Of a DNA stretch of 64,000 bases, positions 11,221 through 21,724 are shown piece by piece. Under the pieces are notes generated by a model. That model was not told the origin of the DNA. It saw only the letters and a list, made by a program, of their open reading frames with translations, and made no database searches. Source of the stretch: Catonia carolina (lineage: Eukaryota; Arthropoda; Insecta; Hemiptera; Achilidae); assembly GCA_035578175.1 (NCBI GenBank), contig JAQMRL010000001.1, forward strand, positions 185,143,283 through 185,207,282, given 5' to 3'. Made by a program: the position numbers and the translations under genes. Position 1 is the stretch's first letter, and the number at the start of each line of letters is the position of its first letter.

Positions 11221-12300
11221 TCAGTCTCTCGACTGGTTTGCTGCAGTTATCCAAGCTGTTCGATCTTGCGCAAGTCGTTTCATATCTACATACCTGCAAC
11301 ACTCTACATCTTTTGTAATTTGCTTTAAATATTCTAACTCTTGCCACCCTGTACAATTCACTCCTTCAATATTACCCTCCATTACTGATATACCAATACC
11401 TGGATGTCTTAAGATATACCCCACTAGCCTATCCCTTCTTCTGGTAAGATGTTTCCATAAACTTCTTTTTCCATCCACTCGTCTAAGAACCTCTAAATTA
11501 CTTATTTTGTCTACCCACCTAATCTTTAAAATTTTCCTGTAACACCACATTTCAAAAGCTTTTATCCCCTTCCTTTCTACAGTCCCTATCACCCACGTTT
11601 CACTTCCATACAATGCTACACTCCAAACATAGCGTTTTAAGAAATTTTTCCTAATCTGTAAATCAATGTTTGTAGTCAGTAAGCTGTTTTTCATTTCAAA
11701 GACCTTTCTAGCTTGAGTAATCCTACTTTTGATATCACTTGTGCTTCTAATCCTTTGTTATTTTACTCCTTAGATAACAAAATTTCCCGACTTCTTGTAT
11801 GTTTTCGTTTCCTACTTTTAAATGTCCATCTCTTCTAAACCACTGTTGCTGCTGTACAAAACTTTCATTTTGTTCTTATTAATTGTCATGAACCCTTTCT
11901 CATGATCTCATCCATCCATTCATTCATAGATTCATGGATCTCATCCATTCTATGTAAGATATCCTCTAATTCTTCTAGTTCTTTCTTTGACCGTTTGTCG
12001 TGGCCAATACTACGATATCGACGTATCTCAGCAGTTTTATTGTTTCTTCTTGAATTTTTATTCCTGCGTTAAATTTTTCCTATACTTCATTTATAGCCTC
12101 TTCTATACAGAAGTTAAAAAGTAGTGGTGACCATGAACATCCTTGTTGCACACCTTTTTTTACAGCAGCTTCTTTTTCGTACCCCTCAGTTCTCATAACA
12201 GACGTTTGATTCTTATACAGACCGTAGATAACTTTCCTTTCTTTGTAGTCTGTAATTCCTAGCTTTTCAAGGTTTTAAACATTTTACTCCAGTCCCAATT
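11221..12300 (-). pseudogene. LINE (non-LTR retrotransposon) reverse transcriptase remnant
   Basis: A 157-codon open stretch (11221-11694) carries the C-terminal signature of an insect LINE: YVWSVALYGSETW, AFEMWCYRKILKIRW, DKISNLEVLRRV. Upstream (to about 12300) further RT patches are readable in broken frames, for example a degraded INDLKSQNWDW region and one ending LLNFCIEEAINE. Its closest relative here is the better LINE at 49541. Dead. Confidence 0.75.
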
Positions 12301-12409
12301 CTGAGATTTTAAGTCTATAAATGCAATATTGTTTAGAATATGCTGCTATTTTTACAATTATTTTAAAGAAACATCAAATTATTAAATCATAGACTTAACA
12401 AAATGTTTT

Positions 12410-12661
12410 TTAAAGCAGAACATCAAATTGTGTTAAAATTTTTTCAACTTCAGACTTCTCATGCACATTAGCTTCTGGTAGTTTGTCAGGAACATTTGTT
12501 GTTGATGGCGAATTGAAATAGAATTCATGGTAGGCTTTAAGGATTGTTAATTCGTTATAAAGTTTTACTAAATCTTTATGTTTTGCTGTAAAAATTTTCA
12601 AGAGATTCTTGTAGGGTTTTACAACCCGTGACAGTGAAGATCGTCCTTGTATGAGTTTCAC
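12410..12661 (-). CDS. Unrecognised terminal-exon-like frame
   Basis: An 83-codon stretch (SSLSRVVKPYKNLLKIFTAK... ending FDVLL) that reads like real protein: charged, amphipathic, lysine-rich helix then a Pro/Asn linker. The open frame extends upstream to about 12712 (adding residues such as DYDSEQFDKFE) until a TAA. There is no convincing ATG, so if real it would be the last exon of a minus-strand gene with an acceptor around 12680-12710. I do not recognise the family. It sits between COQ5 and smo; a LINE remnant lies just downstream. Low confidence. Confidence 0.3.
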   Translation of the reverse strand: MKLIQGRSSLSRVVKPYKNLLKIFTAKHKDLVKLYNELTILKAYHEFYFNSPSTTNVPDKLPEANVHEKSEVEKILTQFDVLL

Positions 12662-13299
12662 TTCAAATTTATCAAACTGCTCCGAATCGTAATCAGTTTT
12701 GTGAATACCAAATTAGGAAAAAATTGAAATTCTTTAATATTCACGTTTTCTTCTTAATACTACAGTAACAATAAATATAAAATAAAATAAGTATGAAAAT
12801 GTAACTAAGCAAACTAAAGTAGGCCTATAACTATAAAAATAAAGTTGAATAAAGTATAAAAATGATAGCAATCACAAAAGCCAATAACTTGACAATAATA
12901 GATCTCGATCGAATGAGAATGGTCAAATAAATGAATGAATACATGGGTCACAACAACAGATTTATGCGAAGAATATGAAAATTGATTTACCAGGAGATTA
13001 AATTACTTAGCTTTTATGGTTAATGAACTATGACGTAAACCTCCAAACATAATAAATACTATTTTTGTTGATCAGAATGATGAATTTCTGGAATAGGCAT
13101 ACCAATAAACAAACATGACAAAGTGCCTTATGGCTTGTGAGAACAGCAATTAAAAGTTCACTAACGTTACGGCAATTATGACATCATTAAAACATACTAA
13201 TTTGTCATTACTGTATTTATTATTCTTCACTTTAGTGACTTATAAAATAAGCTATACAAAAAACTAGAGTTGTGAATAATAAAATATTTGCGAGATTCG

Positions 13300-13465
13300 C
13301 TGTTTCACCGTGTTGAATCTGAAATGAACGTAGAAAACAATAATGGTGAAGTAGCGTATCTGGCAGATTCATTACTTCATCACTGTGAATTTGGGGACAG
13401 TGAACATAACTCGCATTAGTGAAGTAACGAATTTTCAGATTCAACAGTTCACAGTGGTGAAATTA
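13300..13465. repeat. Inverted repeat / candidate MITE
   Basis: CACCGTGTTGAATCTGAAA (13304-13322) pairs with TTTTCAGATTCAACAGTTCACAGTG near 13432-13456, with GTGAAGTAGCGTATCTGG in between, shared with 10880-11112. No frame. Confidence 0.45.
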
Positions 13466-13670
13466 TTAACTCATGCACTTTCGCTAAAAAACACATGGTG
13501 TTTTCTTGACAACGGAATATAATACAGATATAATACTTTACCACAGTGTATGTAGTCACAAGTAGTGTCCAATAATGGTAATAACTCAAATTCGCAAAAA
13601 ACGCAGATTCCCTAATTCACTATTGTTATGACGATATCTACTAACACAACCTTAAGTGGTTGTACGATAT

Positions 13671-13837
13671 TCATTTCAGATGATAGTAGGTTGATTTTCA
13701 TTTTGCATCATTCACTCATGATTAAAATTAGGTTGTTTTTCATTTTACTGTGTTTACTCATAATTAAACAGGTAATAATGGTTAATTATTTACATTGGCA
13801 AAAGAAAGTCATGTGAGTGTTTCACACCAGATTTTTA
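13671..13837 (+). mobile_element. HINE-like element, 3' part only
   Basis: 3' part of the main repeat family: CATTCACTCATGATTAAAA, then TTACATTGGCAAAAGAAAGT, the stem-loop GTGTGAGTGTTTCACAC region (about 13814-13830) and CCAGATTTTT. Directly followed at 13838 by the start of a second 3'-type segment. Confidence 0.6.
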
Positions 13838-15058
13838 GGTTATGTTTTTCATTTTACATTGTTTATTCTTGATTAACATACTATATGAATCCAAGCTTTG
13901 TGCAACTGTGGAATGAAGGGAACAGATGAAGTGCCAGACTGCTACTATGTCGTAACACTGTACTAATCATCTCTTTGCTATTCGCTAGGCAGTAGGCCGC
14001 CTTATGTAGTGATACATGTGGGTGTTGTTTTCACTATTTGCTGTAGACATACCGTACTGTTTGGGATTTGCTTATGAGGTCATTTATTGTAGTATGTTCG
14101 CGTGTGTGTGCAATTATTGTTATTATTATGTACGTGATTTTATTATTATAGTGTCTTTATCGCAAAAGTGTGTTCTTAATATTGTATGTTATCATAAAAT
14201 TACTATTAAATAGCCGAGACTTGTAGGAAAAAAAATTCCACCGTACACAGTGAGGCAAGAACTTTAAAAAATAGTTTATAAATGCGATGAGGAATGTAAA
14301 ACAAATTTTAACAATCTAAAATTGTAATGCTGTTTTTAGTTTAGCAAATAATATAAGTCTAATGGTTATATCATATATTAAAACTTGTTATTAAATTATA
14401 ATGTAGTAAATGTACAATGTTGCGATATACCGTGATAAAAATAATTAATTCATACAGTATTGAAATAATATTTCACTTCACACTGTTTTCATTTTTAAGA
14501 GTGGTTCATCATATGTAACATGCATAAGTCATACGGTGACACCAAATATTTAGTTTGGATAGTATCGGTGACTACTACAAACATAATACAAGTAAAACGT
14601 TACTACTACTAACGCAATCTCTCACAGTAGTATTGACGCACTGCATTCCTCTCGGCAGCACAAAGCTTGGGATCGGGCTGTAGGTTACTGCCCATTCGTA
14701 AGCTTTGTGCAGCCGAGAGTCATGCATTATGTCACTACTACTGTGAGATTGCGTTAGTAGTAGTAACGTTTTACTAGTACTATGTTTGTAGTAGTCAGGG
14801 GTACTGTCCAAACTACATATATTCGGTGTCGTCGTCTTCAGCGAATAGTCAAAACAACGCCCACGTATGTCACTGCACTAGGCAGCCTACTGTCAGCAAA
14901 TAGCAGTGAGATGATCAGTAGTGTTATGACGTAACAGCAGTCTTGTACTTCATCTGTCCTTTTCATCCCGCAGTTGCACAAAGCTCAAGGTTCATACAGA
15001 ATATTGTTCATTATTTAATTGGCAAGAAAAAGTCATGTGTTTCAACCAGATTTTTTTT
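13838..15058 (+). mobile_element. Second HINE-like 3' end, interrupted by the foldback element
   Basis: Segment 13838-13880 resembles the family body (GGTTATGTTTTTCATTTTAC). After the 1.1 kb foldback insertion the sequence resumes at 15000 with ATATTGTTCATTATTTAATT, GGCAAGAAAAAGT, and a 3' end CATGTGTTTCAACCAGATTT. It abuts the next copy's 5' end at about 15059 through a T run. So 3' ends are stacked in tandem here. Confidence 0.5.
13881..14999. mobile_element. Foldback-type element with long nested inverted repeats
   Basis: The outer arms 13881-14060 and 14838-14999 are about 80% reverse complementary (e.g. GCTTTGTGCAACTGTGG against CCCGCAGTTGCACAAAGC). The inner arms 14535-14680 and 14700-14838 are closer still (AAAACGTTACTACTACTAAC against its complement) around a short loop. 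Between outer and inner left arms lies about 470 bp of AT-rich sequence absent from the right side. There is no transposase frame; the short open frames inside are shadows of the repeats. It is inserted in a HINE-like copy. Target duplication not determined. Confidence 0.65.
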
Positions 15059-15247
15059 TACCTCCTCTTGCCTATATGAATATATAGGAAAAAAAGTATT
15101 GTTTTCATGTTGAGTTTTCACCGGATCTACACTTTCTCAGACCCCCTGAACCCCAAAAACATGTTTTTAGCGATTGGTCTGTGTGTGTGTGTGTGAACAG
15201 AATATCTCAAGAACAGAACATCATACAAACTTGAAACTAAAGTTAAG
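15059..15247 (+). mobile_element. HINE-like element, 5' part only (copy B)
   Basis: Starts CCTCCTCTTGCCTATATG, carries the conserved CACCGGATCTAC, the GACCCCCTGAACCC motif, and a short (TG)n tract (15179-15194) followed by GAACAGAATATCTCAAG. Truncated after GAAACTAAAGTTAAGT. Confidence 0.6.
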
Positions 15248-15406
15248 TCCAGGTTTTTGTTGTGTAGCTGTTAATTTTCACTATGATGAAAATTGCAGCC
15301 GGTTTAAATGTTTCACAAAACATAATATCATTACAGTAAATTTTTTTTTTACTTACCACGGTTATAGTCAGCAGCAGTAGGTAACAGAAAAAAACTCGTC
15401 TTAGCA

Positions 15407-15433
15407 ATGGTAGTACATAATATGTACTACCAT
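15407..15433. repeat. Perfect short palindrome
   Basis: ATGGTAGTACAT, loop AAT, ATGTACTACCAT: 12-bp perfect arms, a strong hairpin just left of the larger inverted repeat. Confidence 0.7.
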
Positions 15434-15441
15434 AAAAAAAG

Positions 15442-15667
15442 ATTATAAAATAGAACTGTATTACCTTTTCTTAATTTACACGTGTTTGATTATTTCGCTA
15501 TATTATGAAAATATTATTTTCATAATATAGCTGTATTACCTTTTCTTAATTTACACTTGTTTGATTATTTCCCTCGTTTTGCGACATGAAAATATTATTT
15601 TCATAATATAGCGAAATAATCAAACACGTGTAAATTAAGAAAAGGTAATACAGTTCTATTTTATAAT
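15442..15667. repeat. Complex inverted repeat with a third, direct copy
   Basis: Left arm 15442-15518 and right arm 15592-15667 are almost perfect reverse complements (ACACGTGTTTGATTATTTCG with CGAAATAATCAAACACGTGT). A direct third copy of the core (TACCTTTTCTTAATTTACAC) lies between at 15536-15555. No frame. Confidence 0.75.
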
Positions 15668-15876
15668 ATTTTTTTTTACACACTTTACGTTATTTTTCCA
15701 TCAGAGATTTTTTTTTACAGTTGAAATTAAAAGGGAAAATAGAGTAACATAAAGGAAATAAGTATTTCAATCAACGATATGAAGAAGATTGAAGTGATGG
15801 GAAAATTGTGTATTTTTACAAGAGTGCCGAACTGATGTTACTTTCTAATAACAAGTTCTTTAAATTGTCTAAAATG

Positions 15877-16089
15877 TTAATAAAAGTTTTGAACGTCTTG
15901 CTCTTCCAATAAATCTACGTATGAAAACACTGTATCAATGGCGTCGCATACACTAGAAAGTGTGGGTTTCTGTGCTAATGGCTCATCCTTTTTTCTAATT
16001 TGAAGCCGTTGTATCGGAGTCCAGTATAGAGAGGAACTACTGTATTTATGTTTTCTTTTTCTTATTAGTTTTATCTTAGAAAAAACCAA
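15877..16089 (-). CDS. Unrecognised short frame, possible terminal exon
   Basis: A 70-codon stretch with basic N-terminal part (KIKLIRKRKHKY), then SSLYWTPIQRLQIRKKDEP and an acidic end (VCDAIDTVFSYVDLLEEQD) before a stop. The composition is protein-like rather than repeat-like. There is no ATG in a good context (the frame opens at TTG), so it would be a last exon; AG dinucleotides near 16060 could be acceptors. Family not recognised. Confidence 0.25.
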   Translation of the reverse strand: MVFSKIKLIRKRKHKYSSSSLYWTPIQRLQIRKKDEPLAQKPTLSSVCDAIDTVFSYVDLLEEQDVQNFY

Positions 16090-17046
16090 TTACACCATGT
16101 TAAAGAAAAAAAACATTTGTTTCCATGTGGTGGGGCAGACTCACTCCTTATAGAGGCAGACCTTCTACCAAACTTTCCTAGTGAATTAAATAATATTGTA
16201 TAATTGTTACTAGGATTTGAACCACAAAACCTTTGTCACCTATTTAACATCTGACTCATAGTGACTAAAACACTAGGCCAACCCAGTGGGCAAGTAATCT
16301 CCTTAAAAAATTTATAATTAACAAAATCATATTTACACAAATGAACACTTTTTGTTTGAAACCAATTTGAGTGATAAGGAGAGTTTTTAGAGTTTATGTT
16401 TAACCCTCTAAGGACTGTTCAGTTTTTCAATTTTTTTTAGTGCAAATAATTTTTTTGTTGGTGTTTCAACATGGAACCTGTTGTAAAAGACCGAGCCAAA
16501 AAATGAAATTTTTTATGGTTTCGGGAAATTGCTTGTAAAATCATTAATAGTAATGATAAAAACTTCATTTTAGTGTCATTTTAATTCTAAATGAATGTAC
16601 TATAAGATTATGTATAATGTTTTTTCATACACTATAAAAATTGGATTTAGTAATGTTTTGAACATAAATTTTTTTTATATTATAGTTTTTTTTTAGAATT
16701 GACATGATGTAGCTAAAAAAACTAAAAATATTTTTACTGTGGGAAACCTGTTTATTCTCTTAAAAATATTATATTTTAAAAAACTGGAAAGTTTTATGAT
16801 TGTAGACTGAAATATAATCAAGTAATAAAAAGAATTTCAAAATAACGTAAATTTCCGTCTTTAGACAACAAATTACTAATACAACTAACATGCTGAAAGT
16901 AAGTGGATACTCACAAAAAGTAGTTTTTAGTCCATTGATGAACAGTCTAAATATATAACAACATGAACAGTCTAAATATATAACAACACACAATAACACA
17001 TATTTACAAGTTCTATTTACAAATTTTTTTTTTTTTTTGCGCGACT

Positions 17047-18898
17047 TTACTTGCGACATCGATGCTTTGAAAAGCATTGATAATGGCAACCTTCCCCACA
17101 TCTGGAGCATACAGTCCTTGATCTTTTCCTTTTTCTGCTGGCTTCAGTGTGTCCTCCTCTATCAGAACAAACCCAACAGGTTTTTTCTTGTTTAGCTGGT
17201 AATTTTATTAGTTGCTTTGTAGGTATGAGTCGATTATTATCACCACCCCCTCCTACCTGTCGTTGCCTCATCCACTCATCTCCAACTTCTTAAATGATAG
17301 TTATCATAAATTGGTATCTACCAAGAGGTTTGGTTTCATTTTTCATACAAGTAGCCTTGTATAATACATAACTATTCAATAACATTCTAGAAAATAAGTT
17401 AAAAGTGACTTTTTTCCAGTACTTAATGGTCCTTCTTTCATCAAGATAGCTATACAACATCATATCTAGGGTATCAACTCCGCCCATGAAGTTATTGTAT
17501 TGTGAAATAATAGCTGGTTTATCTTTAGTAGTTATTCTACCACGACGTTTGATGGTAACGGTTTCGTTTCTTACTTGAGTTTTTGAAGAAATTAATAAAA
17601 CAGGTGATTTTTGTGTTTTTTTTCTCTCGATAAGCCAGCAGTACAACATTACCTTTCTTTTTATACTTTTTTTCTCCAACTGAAAATTTTTTTAAAACAT
17701 CTTTAGGAAGACCTTTTCTATTTTTTCTAATAGTTCCAGTTGTAAAAGTTTGCTCAGAATAAAACCATTTAACTAAAGGTACACTGGTGAAAAAATTATC
17801 AATAAATATGTGGTAGCCTTTTCTTAGATAGTTACATGCCGAAATAAGTTTCTTTACTACTGTATATGCCAGCCCAAACTGTTTTATCTCTTCTTTGTCC
17901 TCTTCAGTTTTAGCTCCCTTATAACAAAACATTTTTAGGCAATACTTAGACACTGCATCACAGATTACCCAAAACTTAATACCCCAACGGTGATGTTGCT
18001 TTTTGGGTAAGTATTGCATCAAACTTGTCTGGTTTTTGGTCCCTATCAAAGTTTCATCAATAGATAACTGTTGGTTTGGAGTATAAAAGTGTTGAAAAAT
18101 TTGATTGCAGTGATCTAACAAAGGTTGAAACTTTTGACAAGGGTCATAACCGCGTTCATTTGCTTTCGGCAGTTTTGTGTTGTCAACCATATGTAAAAAT
18201 GTTAAAATATTTTCAAACCGACTCCGGGAAAACATTTTACCAAACCATGGCATGTATTGTGAGTCATTTTTTGTCCAATATGCTTTGATAGAAGGCTTAA
18301 TATTCAATCCCATGTTAAATATTACAATAATAAAGGCCAGAATTTCTGTACCTGTTACTTGCACCCAATTCTGTAGGCGACTACGTGGTGAAATTGTCCT
18401 ACTAGCAAGTATTTGGTCAGCATACCTATTTGTTTCCGTAGCAAATTTATTGAGCAAGGGCTCAGTAAAAATTAATTTGAAAAAATCAAGTGGTTTAGTA
18501 ACTTCAGAAGGGATATGTTTTGGGCCATGGGCTTCATGATAATCAAAGTCATGTAATATATTAGGGGGGCTGGACTCAATAACATCCTCCCATTCATCTC
18601 CAGAAACTAAAACTTCCCCGTCACTCTCATCACTAATCACCTGTCGGTCACGGTTAGACCTAGGCAGATTTAACCCTGTTATCTGCTGATTATTAGGTGT
18701 AACTTGTCCATTGACTTCAGCCCTAACCTCACTTTCACTAGATGAAGAAAGGTTACCTTGTTCTAATGGAAGATCAGGATTGTAATGAAGATCGGCGTCT
18801 GTATCATCACTGAAAAGATCTGACGAAACACTGAGATCTGAGTCAGATAATAAAAGTTCCCTATCCAACTCACTATTACTAATATATTCTCGATCCAT
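17047..18898 (-). pseudogene. piggyBac transposase, one frameshift and one stop
   Basis: The DDE transposase cuts and pastes the element at TTAA. Starting at ATG (18898-18896): an acidic Ser-rich N-terminus (1-110), the DDE_Tnp_1_7 domain (about 138 onward), first catalytic Asp in LSIDETLIGTK (D281), second in FIDNFFTS (D367). The frame then shifts at an A8 run (minus strand; 17616-17623), continues in another frame with the third Asp region NNFMGGVDTLD, meets a single in-frame TAA at 17290-17292, and resumes in the same frame to a Cys/His-rich C-terminus (CWVC, CSRCGEGCHYQC) ending 17047. Catalytic residues are present, so decay is slight. The A8 shift could also be an assembly error. Confidence 0.9.
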
Positions 18899-19285
18899 TG
18901 CTGAATTTTACACTGAATACACTAACACTAGCCAAGTCCGACACAGCCACAATCACGATTAAAACTACAAAAGAAAACATTAAATTATTCTTTTAAATTG
19001 TAGAATACTTGAAAACTATGTACAATAATTCACTAATCACAAGAAAAACATCGATAAAACTTAACAATTCGAACACGTCAAACACCGTACAGAAGCAACA
19101 CAGCAGACAGCTTACAAAAACTACGTAGTTGTTTTGTTTACATTCCCTTCCATTCTATGTACGGTCAGTGTTGCCAACCCTGGATTTTTTAACAGTCTGA
19201 ACCTTACTAAGGATATTTGACATAATATCGATACAAAATTAACAGCTGCGCAAAAATAACAGCTGTTACAAAGACATAATAGCTA

Positions 19286-19391
19286 GCGGGCGATGGATCG
19301 CCCGCGCCGTCCTTTTCGCATATTTCGTGCGGGCGATAGATCGCCCGCCTGGTCTTTGTCGCATATTACGTGCGGGCGACAGATCGCCCGC
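19286..19391. repeat. Three 43-bp repeats with 20-bp palindromes in the piggyBac end
   Basis: Palindromes of the form GCGGGCGAT-n-GATCGCCCGC occupy 19286-19305, 19329-19348 and 19372-19391 at an exact 43-bp period. They are GC-rich islands in an AT-rich landscape. Spacers are TIR-like (GTCCTTTTCGCATATT and variants). Likely transposase binding sites or a cruciform-forming end; none at the left end. Confidence 0.85.
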
Positions 19392-19432
19392 TCGGTCCTT
19401 AAAGGGTTAAAAACTGGAAATGATTCAGGAAG

Positions 19433-19438
19433 TTTATT
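19433..19438 (-). terminator. Probable smo polyadenylation signal
   Basis: AATAAA on the minus strand, about 150 nt past the smo stop. Cleavage 10-30 nt further would fall at 19405-19423, at the very junction with the piggyBac insertion. Confidence 0.45.
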
Positions 19439-19585
19439 CTTATATTAATAAAATAAAAACAAGTATACAAAAGTTTTTTGTCAGAATTAAAAAAAATAAA
19501 TACAAAAGAGAACAATCTATATACAGTCAACATTCATTATCATTAAAATTGGATAAGAGACAATTGGAAATAATTACAAAAATGT

Positions 19586-19891
19586 CTACCACACATGAGC
19601 TCCTCCATCACTATCTTCTTCATCTTGTGATGAAGAATTCAAAGGCTTTTCTTCAAGAGGTATAGTATTACTGTCTTGCTTTTCTTCAACTTGTTCTTCT
19701 CCACTTGAGTCTGGAGTTTGATCTGGTGCATTGTAGTTCAAAGGAACAGTTAGATTTCCAAACAATTTTCCAGCTAAAATTGTTAAACTACCATCTAAAC
19801 CAGCATTGCCTGGTCTTCTTTTAAGATTAGGAACACGTGAAGGAACTGGTGGTTGATCAACACTACCGATTGCGGTCAGTGCAGACAAAAT
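19586..19891 (-). CDS. smo: smo coding exon 13: C-terminus and stop
   Basis: Acceptor TTTGTTACAG, phase 0. Encodes ILSALTAIGSVDQPPVPSRV, LTILAGKLFGNLTVP, a highly acidic end (SSSQDEEDSDGGAHVW) and TAG at 19588-19586. The 101-residue tail end is acidic where the preceding exons are Arg-rich, fitting the known intramolecular tail interaction of insect Smo (inference). Confidence 0.85.
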   Translation of the reverse strand: MLSALTAIGSVDQPPVPSRVPNLKRRPGNAGLDGSLTILAGKLFGNLTVPLNYNAPDQTPDSSGEEQVEEKQDSNTIPLEEKPLNSSSQDEEDSDGGAHVW

Positions 19892-19923
19892 CTGTAACAA
19901 ATTTTAATAAAATTCAAATTATT

Positions 19924-21209
19924 ACTTTCTCTTGCCAATATGAATATATAGAAAGGAAAGTATTGCTTTCATATTGATTTTTTTGAAATAGCGTTTTCAT
20001 CGAATATACAAGTTATCATTATCGGACCCCCTGAATCCAAAATAACATGTTTTTTTACCTTGAATAGCTAAAGACTGCAGATGAAGGCAGAGCATAGTGA
20101 CTCTGAACACAGCACAGAGCCAATTGACTTTCTTCAACTGTAGTCTGCGATGTCAAGTTGTGTTGTCACTGTACCAAAGTTCATGTTACTAAAAGTTTTG
20201 AATTCAATTTTCTTGACACATAAAATGTTTGAAATATTTTAATACAAAGTTGAAGAATTAAACAGCAAACCAAGAAGAAGATTTTAGTGCAAGTTTCATG
20301 TCAAGCTTACGGAAACTCCGACTTATTTCTGAAGTGTGACAAAGTGAAGTGGCAACCTCTCGCTAGACCTTGGCTGTTATTGGCTAGATCTCATCTGCAG
20401 TCTTTTAGTTCGTAGAGCTGTAGCGATTGGTCTGTGTGTAAACAGAATATCTCAAAAATGGAGCATCATACAAAGTTGAAACTATAAACTTAAGTTAGAT
20501 ACTAGTAGAGGACCCGACAAACATTTTCATCAAAATTGGTCAACCAGAAGTAGTAGTTTAAGTGTGTCATTTTTCACATTTTTGCGATTTTCTCAAAAAT
20601 GGGGCTCCTACGATTTTTTTAAAAATCACCTCATTTACTAAACTTTTTATGCTCTACAAGATAGGGTAGGAGCCACGTTTGTTGAAATTCTTGGGGAGGC
20701 TGTGCTCACATAGAAAAAATGGTTCTTTTTAGATTGCAGCATTAATATGCACTTTAGCGTAAAAGTGTGTATACTAAAAGTTGTAGACAATTGAATGGGT
20801 CAACAGAAAAACGTTGCAAGTAACAAAAGTAATTAGTGATTTTCTGTTTTTTTTTCTCATGAAAACATGTAAAAAATAAATTTTTTTTAAGATTTCGGCC
20901 TTTGTATGCATTTTACGACTAAAGAATATGTAATCAAATTTATAGGAAATTAAAAGACCTACAACTTTTATTCAGAGCATTTTTCTCTACAGAGCCTAGT
21001 TAGCGTGAAAGAGTGATTTTCCGTATCTTTAAGCCAAACTGAGGTTGATTTTCATTTTGCGTCTTTCACTCATGATTAAAATTAGGTTATGTTTATTGAG
21101 GTTAGTTTTTTGTTTACTTCTAATGTTTTATTACTAACGTTAGGTTAATTGTTAATTATTTGCATTGGCAAGAGAAAGTTGTGTGAGTGTTTCACACCAG
21201 ATTTTTTTT
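19924..21209 (+). mobile_element. HINE-like element with an inserted MITE (copy C)
   Basis: 5' end ACTTTCTTTGCC-like at 19924, 3' subterminal repeat and stem-loop GTGTGAGTGTTTCACAC (21181-21197), then CAGATTTTTTTT. The body is split at the conserved ACATGTTTTT position by a 365-bp insertion (20057-20421). The GT tract is reduced to GTCTGTGTG. In smo intron 12. Confidence 0.65.
20057..20421. mobile_element. MITE nested in HINE-like copy C
   Basis: The bases interrupting the family consensus begin ACCTTGAATAGCTAAAGAC and end GTCTTTTAGTTCGTAGAGC; AGACTGCAGATGA near the left end recurs as TCATCTGCAGTCT at the right. No frame. Superfamily not assigned. Confidence 0.5.
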
Positions 21210-21724
21210 GTATCATTCTGCATGGCATTTAGATTTACCAAAAAATTTTCAAATTATTTTAAAGAAAATGGCTGAATATAAATTTTTTAAGTGCATAGTG
21301 AGTATATACGTAAGCCATATTCTACGGTTACAAGGAGGGTTAAATAAGAAAATGTATGATATCCCTAACACTACCCACACCCAAATACAGTGAGTCATGG
21401 TAGTGAGTACATGAGTCATGGTAGAACTGTAAAAAGACTACTTAAAAAAAATATGTGTACTCGTTTCAGGAATTAAATACAATTTAGAAATCAGAACTTT
21501 ATTACGTGGCCTTTGTAAGAGAAAATTCTACCAATCACAGATTTCATGCAACATTCAGTTTTAGACAGGCATGCAATAGCATTAGCAATTCTTATCACAT
21601 TCAAAATTTGAGTCCCGACATACAATTTTTATATGTGAAAGTTAAAAAATCCATTTAGAACAAGATTCAGTAATGTAAGTTTTTCATTAGTACAAAGCAA
21701 CCAATTTCACATTGCAAACAAAAG

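Larger units (their letters stand above)
16400..19410 (-). mobile_element. piggyBac-family transposon with TTAA target duplication
   Basis: The element is 16404-19406 (3003 bp), flanked on both sides by TTAA (16400-16403 and 19407-19410), the hallmark of piggyBac insertion. Terminal inverted repeats: CCCTCTAAGGACTG at the left and, read inward, CCCTTTAAGGACCG at the right. The transposase is on the minus strand, its 5' end to the right. The right end alone carries three copies of a 43-bp unit, each with a 20-bp palindrome. The two TIRs differ at two of the first 14 bases, and the gene has two lesions, so this copy has aged. Confidence 0.9.

Noticed and set aside
14575..14811. Minus-strand frame of 78 codons
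   Set aside because: Produced by the inner arms of the foldback element; it is palindromic repeat, not protein.
18076..18539. Two plus-strand frames of 70 and 120 codons
   Set aside because: Antisense shadows of the piggyBac transposase; no motif of their own.
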